Below, piece by piece: positions 48,502 through 61,300 of a DNA stretch of 64,000 nt. Source of the stretch: Desmodesmus armatus (lineage: Eukaryota > Chlorophyta > Chlorophyceae > Sphaeropleales > Scenedesmaceae); assembly GCA_007449985.2 (NCBI GenBank), contig VIIQ02000593.1, forward strand, positions 682,001 to 746,000, given 5' to 3'. The first letter of the stretch is position 1, and each line of letters starts with the position of its first letter. A model generated the notes under the pieces. That model was not told the origin of the DNA and did no database searches. It saw only the letters and a list, made by a program, of their open reading frames with translations. The position numbers were made by a program, and so were the translations under genes.

Positions 48502-49111
48502 ATGGAGAACCTGCAGTTGCAGAATGCATATGGTCTGGACCTGCAGCTCCCATTAGCATACGATGAAGACGATCCAGTGGTCAGCTTCTGCCTGGACAGT
48601 ACAGAGGAGGGAGTGCTGTATGCAGCCACTGCCTCAGGCACAGTGCACTGCTTTGGACAGCATGGGAAGAAGGTGTGTGGTAGGACGATTTGCAACAGTT
48701 ATGTTGTCGGTTACTGCATGATTCAGGGGTGTTGCATGCTTACAGAAACACCTAGCTGGCAAACATGCATGGTGCCGCTGCCGCAGCAGTTGGCAACTGC
48801 TGCTGCAAGCAAGGAGCCTCTGCTGTCCAAGCAGCTGGAGTGGGTTTGTGTACAAAGACCTTGGCAGTTTCTGAGTCATCGACTTTGCTCTGTGCATCGC
48901 GTTGTACACCCTGTGTTTGAGTGGGTGTGTCAACAGCGAAAGACGTATTGCCCAGGCACATTCCATCCGAGCACATTCTGTCAGGGTAGTCAAGCCATGC
49001 CTCTGTGTGCAAAGAACCAGAAGATGTGTGTATGTGTGTGTGGCTGTTGCCTGCAGCTGCTGTGGAGTGTGCCTCTTCCCTTGGAAACCCACCCAGACCC
49101 CACAGCCACCC

Positions 49112-49144
<33 letters not shown>

Positions 49145-52100
49145 TCAAGATCGCAGCTTTCGTGCATGTGGTAGAGCTTGAGGGTCTCTCCATAGCCGCC
49201 AGCAACGGTCAGCTGCTGCTGCTGGACAGTGTGACAAGGGAGGTTGAGGAGGTGGGGGTGGTGCCTGGCGGCATTGCTGCTGCTGGCTGGAGCCCCAATG
49301 GGGAGCAGCTGGCGGTGCTGGACTATAACGGACTGCTGCTGATTATGAACAAGGTACGCCCGGCCGGTCACGATTGGATGCTCCTTTTGTTGGCTATGTA
49401 CGATTCTGATTCTCCTGGTTGGTATATACTCGTGCTGCATTGAGTGCACATGCAGAGTATGATTAGTGGAGGACTCTTCAGCTTGCAAGCACTGCAGTAA
49501 TGTAGTGACAGGCTGTTGCTGCTGAACTGTATTGCGGCGCGGCTGGCTATGCTGGGGTATGCTATACGGTATATCAATCCCTTACTTGCCGTGGGTTGCC
49601 TGCCTGCAGGATTGGGATGTGTTGACACAGGTGGCAGTCCCACCCCCTCAGCAGGACCAGCAGCAGCAGCAGCAGCAGTTGCTGTCTGCCACCCTGACAT
49701 GGCGGGGTGACAGCAACTACCTTGCAACCAACACACTCTGGGGCAGCAGCAGCGACGGCGACAATGACAGCAGCAGCAGCAGCAGCAGCAGTAGGGTGCT
49801 CCACTCATGGGACCGAGAGTCCGGGGGCTTGCATGCCACAGGTCAAGCAGCAGCAGGCCTGTCAGCAGCAGTAGCTTGGCAGCCCAACTGCAGGCACCTC
49901 TTTGCTGCTGCTGCCCTGCCGCCACCCGCCCCAGCAGCAGCAGCAGCAGCAGTAGGGTCACAGCAGCAGCAGCTGCTGCGGGCAGCACCCACCAGCGGGT
50001 GGTCTCTGCTGCCAAGACGGCACCGGCGGCTGCTGCCACTGCTGCCGGCGGCTCACAGCAGCAGCAGCAGCAGCCAGACAGCAGCTGGCAGCAGCACATC
50101 ATTCTGTATGAGCGGAATGGGCTGCAGCATGGGGGCTTTGATGTGCCGACAGCCTCCGACAGCAGCAGCAGCAGCAGCAGCAGCAGCGGTAGTGCTATGG
50201 TGATCCACAGCTTGCATTGGAGCAGTGACTCTCGCCTGCTGGCGGTGGTGTTAGCACCTGAAGCAGCACTGCAGCAGCAGCAGCAGCAGCAGGGCTGTGA
50301 GGGAGTGGTGCCTCATGAGTGGCGGTTGCAGGTGAGTTACAGCCCTGCAGCTTGTGGGTTTCAGGCAAGGGTGTGTGTGTGGGGGGGGGGGGGGGGGGGG
50401 GTCAGCACCTCACACCGTGTGATGGGGTTGCACAGGGGGGGGGGGGTGTCCAATGGTGTGCAGCAGGAGTCACAGTGACGAAAGCAGCAGGTGCTGCGTT
50501 CGCGTTGGCGTCTGCAAATGTATTCCATTCATGTCTGCATCACACGAGGATGTTCACACGCATGTGTGTGTTCATGTGCTGCTGTATGTGCTGCTGCGTA
50601 TGCTGCTGCAGCTGTGGTGTCGCAGCAACTGGCATTGGCACCTGAAGCACGAGCAGCGGCACGAACTGCCAGATGTGTCAGGTGTGCTCCAGGGGTGGGA
50701 AAGGGGGGGTATGGAAGGGGGCAGGCGGCAGGGGCAAACGGGAGAGGTGTCGGTAGGGGTGCCAGAAAGGGTGTGTGTAGACACAGGGAGTGCATCCAGC
50801 CACTGCATCAACCATCTCACCATCCAAGGATCTCCAAACTCCGAACTTTGGTATAAGTGCGTGGTATAAGTGCGTGATAGGGGTGCGGAGGCCATACATT
50901 GGGGGAGAGGGGCAGGGGCAAACAGCAGAGGGGCCGGTAGGGGCATCAAGGGAGGGTATGCATGTTAAGGGTTCAGAGGCAAAGAGTGAGGTGGAGGAGG
51001 GTGGAGGGTTGGGTGGGGTTGTAGGAGGGTGAAAGGTGGCATGGCCTTGGTGGGCATGTCTGAGGTTGAGGCCTTGTTTCCACCAGGATAGTCATGCAAC
51101 AGCGTGCATTGTTGTGTGACGGGGACTGCAGGGACATTTTTGAATGTTGAAAAGGCTTGAAAAGGCTTGAGAGTCCTCTGATGGTCAAAATATGAGTGTC
51201 CATTCAGAGTCCTCTGATGGTCAAAATATGAGTGTCCATCCTGGTCCATTGGTGGATTGCGTCGATGTTGCAAAGGGGCTGATGTGTGTTTGCTGGTGCT
51301 GCAGGCCGCCTGATGGTGTGTTGGGATGAGACACTCCCCTCACGGCTACACCTCATGTCAGGTGAGACAGCAGCAGCAGCAATGGCAGCAATGGCTACGG
51401 CGGCAGCAGCAGCAGCAGCAGCGGCGGCTATGGCTATGGCTGCGGCAGCAGCAGCAGCAGCAGCACTGCGCACATAGGTGCTGTGTGGTCTGCGGGCGGT
51501 GCTTGGCATGTAAAGCCAACAAATCGAGCTGTGCTGAATGCTCGCCATTCCATATGCGTCTGTGTTGTCCTCTGTTTGCTTCACGCTGTCGTGTGCTGTG
51601 TGTTGCTATGCTGTCAGGTGTTGGCCGCTACAGCCGTTTGGACTTTGGTTGGTGCCTGTGTGTGAGCGGGCGGGGCACTGCTGCAGTGATTGACGGCCAC
51701 CAAGTGCTGCTCACTCCACTGAGGTAAGGGAAAGGTTCACAAGGTGCAACAGCTGTTGCAGCATATGTATGTGGGATGCTGTGTTGGTGTGTGTGTGTGT
51801 GGGGGGGGGGGGGCACGGTGTGTGTGGGGCAGGGAGCATCCAGGGGTCAGGGAACCGTTTCACAAACCTTCAACACACATGCACACACAATTCTGGAGGT
51901 TTGTTTGGCGATTGGAAGGGGCCCAATGGCGGTGGTGTAACCCTTTGCCAGGACTTGCTGCAGGGTCCTGCCTGTGCAACACTCGTTTTACTTGCCTGCG
52001 TACAAGACTTGCTGTGCCGTGCTGTGGTGTGCTGTGCCTGCAGGCATGGTCTGGTGCCCCCTCCCATGTGTGCGGTGCGTGCCCTCCTCCCTCGCCCCGC

Positions 52101-52299
52101 TGTAGCCCTGGCATGGTGCAACGGCAACATAGAGGCAGACCTCGACAGCACCACACAGCAGCAGCAGAAGCAGCAGCAGCAGCCATCTACCGCTGCTGCT
52201 GCTGCTGCTGCTGCTGCTGATCCAAACGGCTGTACCCAGGGTGTTGTGGATGGCTCGGTGACCAATGGCGTCACTAGCAGCAGCAGCCAGGGGAGTCAC

Positions 52300-52335
<36 letters not shown>

Positions 52336-55300
52336 ATGTGACTGGCCTGGGGCTGTGTGAGTCTCTTGCAGTGCTGCTGTCTGATGGCCAGCTGGTGTTC
52401 CTAAGGCAGTGGAGTCAGACCTGTGGGAGGAAACACTAGAGGACCAGATCGCCCTGGGAGGCCCCAGGGACTACCTTATACCCCTGGGATACTCACCCAC
52501 CGCTGCTGCTGCTGCTGCTGCTGCTGGTGGTGGTGGTGGTGGGGGTGTGGGTGGGGGTGCAGGGAGTAAGCATGAGGCGTTGCGGTTGGTGAATGATGCG
52601 GAGTACTTTGGGGGGTTGAGTATACCTACGGGGCCTTGGAGCAGCTGCAACAGCAGCAGCGCAGTTACTGCTGTCAGCACCCAGGGGGGTGACGTGCAGC
52701 GGCTGCAGTTCCCTCCCCTCCCAGCAGCAGCAGCAGCAGCAGCAGCAGCTGCGGGTGACAGGAGTGACGGGGGCGAGGGCTTGCCGGCCATCCCATTGGC
52801 AGAAGGGCGTGAGGTGTTGGGGGTTGTGTGGCTGGGACTGCAGCGGCTGCTGCTGCTAGCAGCGCCCTTGGAAGAGGGGCTAGAGGATGGAGAGGGGACA
52901 GTACTAGCCGAGGTTGCAGTTACACTGCCACCTACAGTGGGGACCGACAGCAGCAGCAGCAGCGGCGGCTGCGGCGGCAGCAATGGCAGCAATGGCGGCT
53001 GTGTGCAGCAGGAGTGTGTGCGAGTGAGTTATGCAGGGGGGCATGTGCTGACGGCTGTTAGTCACCCGGCAGGGGTGCTGTGCTGCAGTTGGCACAGGGG
53101 CAGCTGATGTACTACCCTGGCAGCAATGCCGGCAGCAGTGGCAGCAATGGCGGCTTGTTTGGGCAGCAGCAGCAGCAGCAGGTGGGGTCACCGCTGCTGC
53201 CGCTGCCTGCTGCTGCCAGCTTCCCCTGTACCTGCCCCACGATGCTGCTGCTGCCACACGGCCCCGCTCCGTCAACTGCTGCCAGCAGCAGCAGCGGCAG
53301 CAGTCACCCGGGTGACACCGGGCGGCTGCTGCTGCGGTTGCTGCTGCTGCCCCTGCAGTCGGTCTGAGTGCTGCTGGTGTGCTGTACTGGGGCAGCAGGG
53401 TTGTTGCTGCTGATGTCACTAGTGTGGCAGTGAGGGGAGGGGGCCGGGGGGCCCTGCCCTGCTGTATGTCACCCGACAGTCTCTGCTGTACGCAGTGATG
53501 GTGGCACAGCTGCCCACATACCAACACATACTGGTGAGTGGTGGCGGTAGGGGGTCCTGATTGGGTGGGGTCGACAAGTGTGAAGGGGTGAAGGGAGTAA
53601 CATGTGATGCGTGTGGGTCAGAGGGCCTGCAATGGCAGGAGGGGGGTGCACTGGAGAGAGGGGACCCTGCGTTGTTGTATGTCACCCGACGGTCTTTGTT
53701 GTACGTGGTGATGGTGGCACAGCTGCCTAACTACCAACACATATTGGTGAGTGGGGGGGGGGGGAGTTGCTGATTGGGGGGGGGGGTCTGACAAGTGTGA
53801 AAGGTGAAGGGAGTAACATGTGGTGTGTGTGTATCAGGTGGCCTGCAACGGCAGGAGGGGGGTGCAGAGAGACTTTACACTTCCACCCCTTGCCATGTGT
53901 ACAGCATGTGTCACCTGCCCCCTCTGGACCGCTGCCACTGCAGCCTGATGAGGCATATGGTGCACTGACGTAGACAGGTGCCCCCCCACACCTGCTTGCC
54001 ACATCGCTCCTGCTTCCCCCCGCCCCTCATGCACCCCGCCCCACATGTACGCATTTTTTGCACCCCCCCCTCTTACACACACACACACCCCACCACCACC
54101 ACCATGTGTACAACATGTGCCCGCAACCCTCCCCCCCACCCCCACCCCCCGCTGCCACTGCAGCCTGACGAGGCATCTGGTGCCCTGACCTGGAAGTGTT
54201 CAGAGCACCCTGGGGAGTTGATGGCGGCCATGTCCCATGCCATGCGCCCAACAGCTGCAGCAGCAGCGGCACGCGACACACACATGAGGGCGGTGGAGCA
54301 GGGTGAGTGGTGGACAACTGCTGGGGGTGGGGGGTGGAGGGGAGAGTAGAATTGTGCTTGTTGGTGGGGGAGCCTGTGTGGAGGAACTGTCCATGTTGGA
54401 TGTGCACGGTGTGTTTCAGCAGCAGCGCAGTACCTTTTGTCCATCGGTCCAGGAGCCTGCAATGCAGTACAGTAAAAGACAGTACAGTACATTCACCATA
54501 CAGTGTATAAAGTACAGCACACCATGGTGCAACACAATGTGCAGTGCCTATTCCATATTGCCCTGGCTGCTGCAAACTGCGTGTTGTGTGCTCCCCCCCT
54601 CCCCCCAGGTGCTTCCCTGCTGTCAGTGCCGTATGGTGGTGTTGGTGTGGTGCTGGTGATGCCCCGGGGCAACCTGGAGGGCATCTCCCCCCGCCTGCTG
54701 GTGCTGGCTGCTATTACTGAGGCACTGCACAGGGGGGAGTACAGGACGGCATGGGAGCTGGCAGTGAACAACAGGTAGGTACCCCGGGGGGAGGCAGTGC
54801 TTAGTAGGGTGTGTGTGTCGAGGGAAGGGGGGGCTTCTGCCGCTCTGCCTGCTGGTGCTACCTACCATCACTGAGGAATTGCACACAGCAAACTACATGA
54901 CGGCATGAGAGCTGGCAATCGACGGGGGGGGGGGGGGGGGGGGGGGGGGGCTCAGCGTCTACTATGATGTAGGGGTGTTTTTTGGGTGGGTGGGTGGGTG
55001 GGTGGGTGGGTGGGTGGGTGGGTGGGTGGCGCCTGCTGATGCTGGCTGCCATCATGGGCAGTGACTGAAGCACTGCACTTGGGTGGTCTTGCAACAGCAC
55101 GGGAGCTTGCGTTGGTGGTTGGCTGGGTGGGGTGAGAAGCAAGGGGTGGGGGAAGATGCGTCGTATACACCGTACACCAAGTGTGTGTGGGGGGGGGGGG
55201 GGCTTGGCTGCCATCACTGAGGCACTGCACACTGATGAGCACACTAGTGATTACAGAACGACTTGGGAGCTGGCAGTGAGCAGAAGGTGTTTTGAGCTTT

Positions 55301-58300
55301 TTGATGGGGAGGGGGACACTTTGAGTGTCGTTTGGGCGAGAGGTGGGGCGTGAGGAGGTTCAAGCAACAGCATGCAAGGGAATGTGTGTGCTGCTCCGAG
55401 CCCTAGCTTGCGTGTGCAGGCACTCTTGTTGCCCAGCCAGGTCACACAGGCACGTTGCGCACATCCATCGCAAAGTTTGGGTTTTCAAAGTTGGAGGTTT
55501 GAGGTTTCAAACTTTGGCGGATGTGCGCAACGTGCCTGTGTGACCTGGCTGGGCAACAACAGTACTACTACAGATAGTGTCTGACATCCAGGACTTGGGG
55601 TGGGTCCTGAGAGTGGCGCTGGTAGCTGCTTCTTGTTCACACTGCGTTCCCTAGATTACGATTCATGCTACCCTCACACCAGGTGCTGCGCATATAGGCA
55701 GTACAAATTGGCCGGGAGCACATCCTGCCTACCAACACGATACGACAGTACACCTGCTCAACATTGCCACAAAAAACATTGGCACTAGGTGCGTCCTCCT
55801 GTGGTGATCAGCCTGAGGGTGTTGTGGAAGCGCTAGCTAGGGTGGCTGATGGAATCTTTCAAACAGCTAATGTATCAAACGTGCACCTGATGTATACTAG
55901 CTGCAGTGTTTGTACAAAATACCTGGCGAAGTGGTGTCTCAGCAAGAACAGGTGGGAGTGGTGGGAGTGGTGGTGGAGGGTGGGTGGGGGTATGGGCGTG
56001 GGGGGGGGAGGGGTGACAGCAAGTGCGGGTGGGTGGGTGGGTCAGTGGGTGGGCTTGGGGAGCTGGCTGCCGTGATTGAGGCACTGCTTATGGAGGTTAC
56101 AGGACAGCCTGAGAGCTGGCATTAAACAACAGGCGCGTGGGGTCAGGGACCCGTGGGGGTGGGGGGGGGGGGGGGGGGGCTGTGCCGTCTGTGTGCCTGT
56201 GTGGGGGGAAGGGGGGGCAAAGGTGTTGGAGGATGGCGGCCTGAGAGCTCAGAATGTCAGCCAGTAAAGCCAGAATGTCAGCCAGTAAAGCCAGGGGGGG
56301 GGGGGCAACATCAGGCCTTTTGCAGCATGCAGTCACGATCATTGCTCAGCCAGCTCACATAGGCAGCTTTTTTGCCCTTGGCCCTGTTTAGAGTTTGAAG
56401 TTTGAATGCCATTATTGAAAGTTCAAACTTTGGTGGGCGTCCAGGAGCTGCCTGTGTGGAACTGGCTGGGTAATGATCGTGTGCATGCCGCCGAAGGCTT
56501 GGGGTGCTCTCCGTCGTTGTGTGACAGGGGCGGCCGGGGTGACCCGCCCAGCCATGCCTGTTTCTTCCTTGCTATCAAGGTCTACTGCGTCTAGGGTCTT
56601 TGCCTCACACATCAGTCATACAGCCCAGCTCAGCAAAGCTAGCAAGAGCGGCCAATCATCAACAACACGGGGGGGGGGGGGGGGGGCATTGTCAGTCCTT
56701 TTGCGGCATGCAGTCACGATCGTTGGTCAGCCAGCTCACATAGGCAGCTTGGGCTTGTTGTTTTTGAAGTTTGAAGTTTCAAATGCCATGATTTGAAACT
56801 TCAAACTTTGAATGGCATCCTGAAGCTGCCTGTGTGAGCTGGCTGGGTAATGATAGTGTCTACATGCCGACAAGGGCCTGCGTACTTTTCATCACCGTGT
56901 GTGTTGTATCCAGCAGGGGTTGCAGGTTCAGGCCACCTTGTAAATCACACTAGCCGCACAATCGCACCATTCACGGCAAATGACATAGTCAAAAGGGAAA
57001 ACTAAAAAAAAATCAAAAGTAAAAGTATCACAATCTGGTGGGTGGACGTGCAGGGAGCTGGCTGTGCAAACTGTCTAGGCATTGATTGTGTCTACATGCG
57101 GCTCAGGGCTTGGGGTGATTTCCTTCACGAAGTGTGTTGCATACAGCAGGTGGTGGTGGTCTGAACCACCTCGTCAATCACACCACCCACAAGCGCACCT
57201 TCCTCACCGCAAGCCCGGGGGGGGGGGGTGTCAGGTCTTTGCTGCATGCAGGCACGATTGTTGCCCAGCCAGCTCAGATGGGCAGTTTGTGGATGCCCAA
57301 CTTGAAGTTTGAAGTTTCAAATGACATGATTTGAAACTTCAAACTTTGATGGGCATCCAGAAGCTGCCTGTGTGAGCTGATTGGGCAACGATGGTGTCTG
57401 CATGCCGCCCAAGGACTGGGGTGGTTGCCTTCACCGTGTGTGTTGTGTACAGCAGGGGTTGGCGGCCTACATCACATCGTCTATTGATGTTGCCCTGTTT
57501 TCCCCTCTATGTCTCCTCGCAGGGTGGACCTCAACCTGCTAGTGGACTATGCCTGGCCTCGTTTCACCACCGCAGCTGACGCGTTTGTGGCCGCAGTGCC
57601 GGGTGCCTCAGAGCTAGGTGACCTGCTGCTGGCCCTAAGCAGCAGCAGCACCCTACAGCCTGGGGTACCTACGCCTCACTGGCACAGATGCTGGGCTGGC
57701 AGCAGCAGCAGGGCCAGCCGCCGGCAGCTGCTGCTGCTGCTGCTGGAGGTGCTGGTGGTGACAGTGGGAAGGTGTCGGGTGTGTGTGCTGCGTTGAGGGC
57801 GGCGGTGTTGCAGCTGCCGGGGCGCTTTGTGCCGCTGGGGCACCTCAAGACTGTGGTCATGTCCTACGCACGGTGAGGGTGGTGTGTCAGCAGAGGGAGT
57901 GCATGGCATGGTACTCATAGAGGGGGGGGGGGGCTGTAGCCTGTGCTACTTTGGGCGTGCTACGCCCCTTGAAACCATGCAGTGTTGAGGTGCTGGTGTG
58001 TGTGCGTGTGCTGCCTGTGCCCGTGACAGTATATTGCACTTTGTCGAGATGTGTGAGCGTGTATGATTCCGCTTCCTGCACTTCCCGTGTTGCAACGCAG
58101 CTGTCTGCTGCAGAAGTAAGTTATTGTGATCAGCAGGAACGCAGCTGATTGTGCGTCTTGTGCTGCCTGTGCTGGGTTCATCGCGCTGCCCGTTCCTGCT
58201 GCAGGAATGTATCATGTCTTGAGTCAAGCCTTCTAATGGTTCTGCTGTCTGCGCTGCCTGTGCTGCCTGTGCTGTTTGTGCTGCTTGTGCTGGGTTTTGT

Positions 58301-61300
58301 TTTGCTGCCTGTTCCTGCTGCAGGAGTGAGCCCCCCTCACTGGAAGGCGCTCTCTCAGCAATCAGGGACGTCAAGGAGGCAGCAGTGAACGCAACAGCAC
58401 ACCCTCAACACCAACACCAGCCCCAGGGGTCTCATGCCACCGCACCAGCAGCAGCAGCAGCAGCAGCAGATGCAGGATCTACTGTTGCTGCTGCTGCTGA
58501 GGGTGGTCTAGTGGTGACTGAGTCTGATCTGGTCAGTCCGTCAGATCTGAGTGGCGCTGCTGATGCTGCGTTGAAGCACCTGCTGCTGTATGTCGATGTT
58601 GACCAGCTGTACCAGGCAGCACTGGGGCTGTATGACCTTCCACTGGCCTTCATGGTGGTCAGCCACTCACAGGTGCGCTAAGGATCCTTCAACTTTGTTG
58701 AGCATCATGCTAGTCATGATCATTGAGTTGCACACATTGAGGGCTTGTGTTCTCATCATGCACTTGGTTTTGTCATCCATGCCTTGTTTTTTGGGGTGAA
58801 GGGGGGGGGGGTAAGGTTTGGGAATAGGGGGAATCCGCTGTACTGGGCAGCACTGGGTCTGTATGACCTTCCACTGGCTTTCATGGTGGTCAGCCACTCA
58901 CAGGTGCGCTGATGACCCCCTTAGCTTTGTTGAGCATTAGCTGGATGCGTCATGTTGGTCACGATCACTGAGGATTCTGAACAGATTTTGTATACTTTGC
59001 ATGCACTGAGATATTTGTCATCCAAGTCTTGTTTGCTTGCTGAGCTAAGCCTCTGTTCAGCTCGTTCACCTCCCCTCCCCCTCTCCACCACCACCACCAC
59101 CACAACACCACCACACACCCCACAACCACACGCACAAGCTCAGTGTTCTGCACTCCCCCCCCTCCCCCTCCCCTCTGCACTGCCTATACAGAAGGGCCCA
59201 GGGGAGTATCTGTCGGAGCTCAGCAGGTTTGGTTCCTTCAAGGGAGCCCCCCTGCAGCGCCAGGCCATAGACATTGCCCTAGGCCGCTACAGCACACCTG
59301 GTGGCCGCTGGGCCCTCACAATTCAATGCATGCAGCTCATCCTGTCACCCCCGCCCCCCAAACCGCAGCAAACACGCGTGCTCAGTGTCTGACACCCCCC
59401 CCCCCCCTTCCCCTCCCCTCTGCACTGCCTATGCAGAAGGACCCAGGGGAGTACCTCTCAGAGCTCAGTAGGTTTGGCTCCTTCAAGGATCCCTCCCTCC
59501 AGCGCCACGCCATAGACATGTCTTTAGGCCGATACAGCAAAGCCCTGGAGCACTTGGTCACCGCTGGTCCCTCACACTTCGAGGCCTCACTCAAACTGGC
59601 AAAAGACAAGGGACTCCTACGGCAGCTGCTGGCCCTCACACAGCAGCAGCAGCAGCAGCAAGGAGGGGGATCAGAACAGCAGCAGCAGCAGGAGGGTGTG
59701 TTGGGGCCCCGACAGCGGCTTGTGTCTGTGTTGGCTGCGTATGGTGATGCATTGCTGGCTGGCAGGAAGGCTGAGGATGCAGCGGTGGCCTACAGCGCTG
59801 CTGGGCTGATAGACAAGGCACTGAACGCCTACAGGTATGTATCGTGGCCCCTGTTGTTAGGGGGGGGTTTGAGAATGTGTGCAATGTGGGGTGTGCGTGG
59901 TGGTGGTGGGGGGGGGGATGGTGCTTTGCGTTGCAGGCCATGTCTTGACCATGTTTTCTGAGTTGATCAGGACGCTGGGACTGCAGCCATATGTGCTGCT
60001 TATGTCATTCCGCATTGATGATTGCCACGGCAGCGTGGGGCGACACACATGTACTAGTACTTGATGGAGCAACTCATGTGTTGCTCCGCCCTTGCTCCTC
60101 GCCCTCAGTCACTCAAGCACGCCGCTTAGCCCCCTCTGTCCACCTCCTTCCTTCCACTTGACCATGCTCCGCTCCCCGTATTTTGTCCCTCCTGAACCCC
60201 CCCCCCTTTCTTTTCCCCTGCCTTGCCTCCCCCGCCCTCTCCACAACAACAGGGCTGCTGGTGCATGGCGCATGGCCATGGTCCTCTCCTCCCGCCTGCA
60301 AAACTCCCCCCAGCCCCCTCGATAACCTCCTGTGTCCCTTTCACAAACTTACTCTCGCCTCCCCCTTGCCCCCCTCCCACCACCACAAACAGGGCTGCTG
60401 GTGCATGGCGCATGGCCATGGTCCTCTCCTCCCGCCTACATCACTCCCCCCAGCAGCAGCAGGAGCTGGCCAGTGAGCTGGCAGAGCAGCTGCTGGCATC
60501 CGGTGCTGGTGCTGATGCCGCAGTACTGCTGCTGCAGCACCTTGGTGATGTGGATGGGGCTGTGTCTGCCCTCATCACTGCTAAGGAGTGGCGTGAGGGG
60601 CTGAGGGTGGCGTATGCACATGGACGGCAGGACCTGGTGGATACAAACCTGTGCCTGCTGCTGCACAGGTGGGTGGGGTTGGAAGGAGAGGGAAAAGCAG
60701 TGTTTTAGTCATGGTAAAGAGCACTTGCTGTCAAGGTGTTTTGCCATACAGCAAAAGGATCTGGTGGACACAAACCTGGTGCCTGCTGCTGCTCAGGTGA
60801 GCAGAATGCATGCAAACATGGAATAGCCAACATGGATTTCAGCAGTTGCTCTCAAGTCTATCAATGCATGAGACCGAATGTGGAGCATACGGCAGTCCCA
60901 GGAGCCAGGAGGAAACCTACTCATTGGTTGTCAAGTTATCTTCACCACTGGGCATGGCGCCACTGCCGCTGCTGCTGCTGTTGCTGCTGCTGCTTGCTCC
61001 CATCCTCTTGACCTGTCTATGCAGGCCGCGTCAGGTCTGCTGTCTGATGCCAACGAAGCCATCGAGCGCCTCACCAAGTACTCAGCCCGCCTGATCGAGG
61101 TCAGACAACGCCGCACAGCCATGGTAGCAGCTCTGGCAGCAGCAGAGGCGGAGGCGGCAGCAGCGGCGGCTGCAGCTGGCGGCGGCGGCGGGGATTTGTT
61201 TGATCAAGACGATCTCGTGTCGGAGTCCCCAAGCATCGTCAGCGGCTTCAGTATGTACACAGACCGCACCTCTGCTGCTGCTACGGGCTTTGGAAGTAGT

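Larger units (their letters stand above)
54775..57522. repeat. ELP1 intron with exon echoes and four tandem foldback hairpins
   Basis: The first part has degenerate copies of the preceding exon end (LVLAAITEALHRGEYRTAWE) near 54850-54920, 55030-55120, 55200-55290 and 56055-56135, with poly-G runs and a (GGGT)n tract at 54984-55029. The second part has four inverted-repeat hairpins at 55428-55557, 56325-56488, 56706-56867 and 57244-57405. The last three share the same arm ends (GCATGC, CAGCCAGCTCA) and a loop with TTTGAAGTTT; the spacers between them are also related. Confidence 0.9.

Noticed and set aside
48634..49488. 284-codon minus-strand open frame inside ELP1
   Set aside because: It overlaps ELP1 exon 2 and its intron on the opposite strand and resembles nothing; ELP1 is certain on the plus strand.
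54984..55029. Telomere-like (GGGT)n tract
   Set aside because: Not the green-algal telomere unit (TTTTAGGG or TTTAGGG) and internal to an ELP1 intron; a simple G-rich microsatellite.
59192..59330. First KGPGEYLSELSRFGSFK copy as a true ELP1 exon
   Set aside because: It has a good acceptor, but the frame decays after GRYS and no donor joins it in phase; the second copy at 59437 continues into the conserved solenoid.
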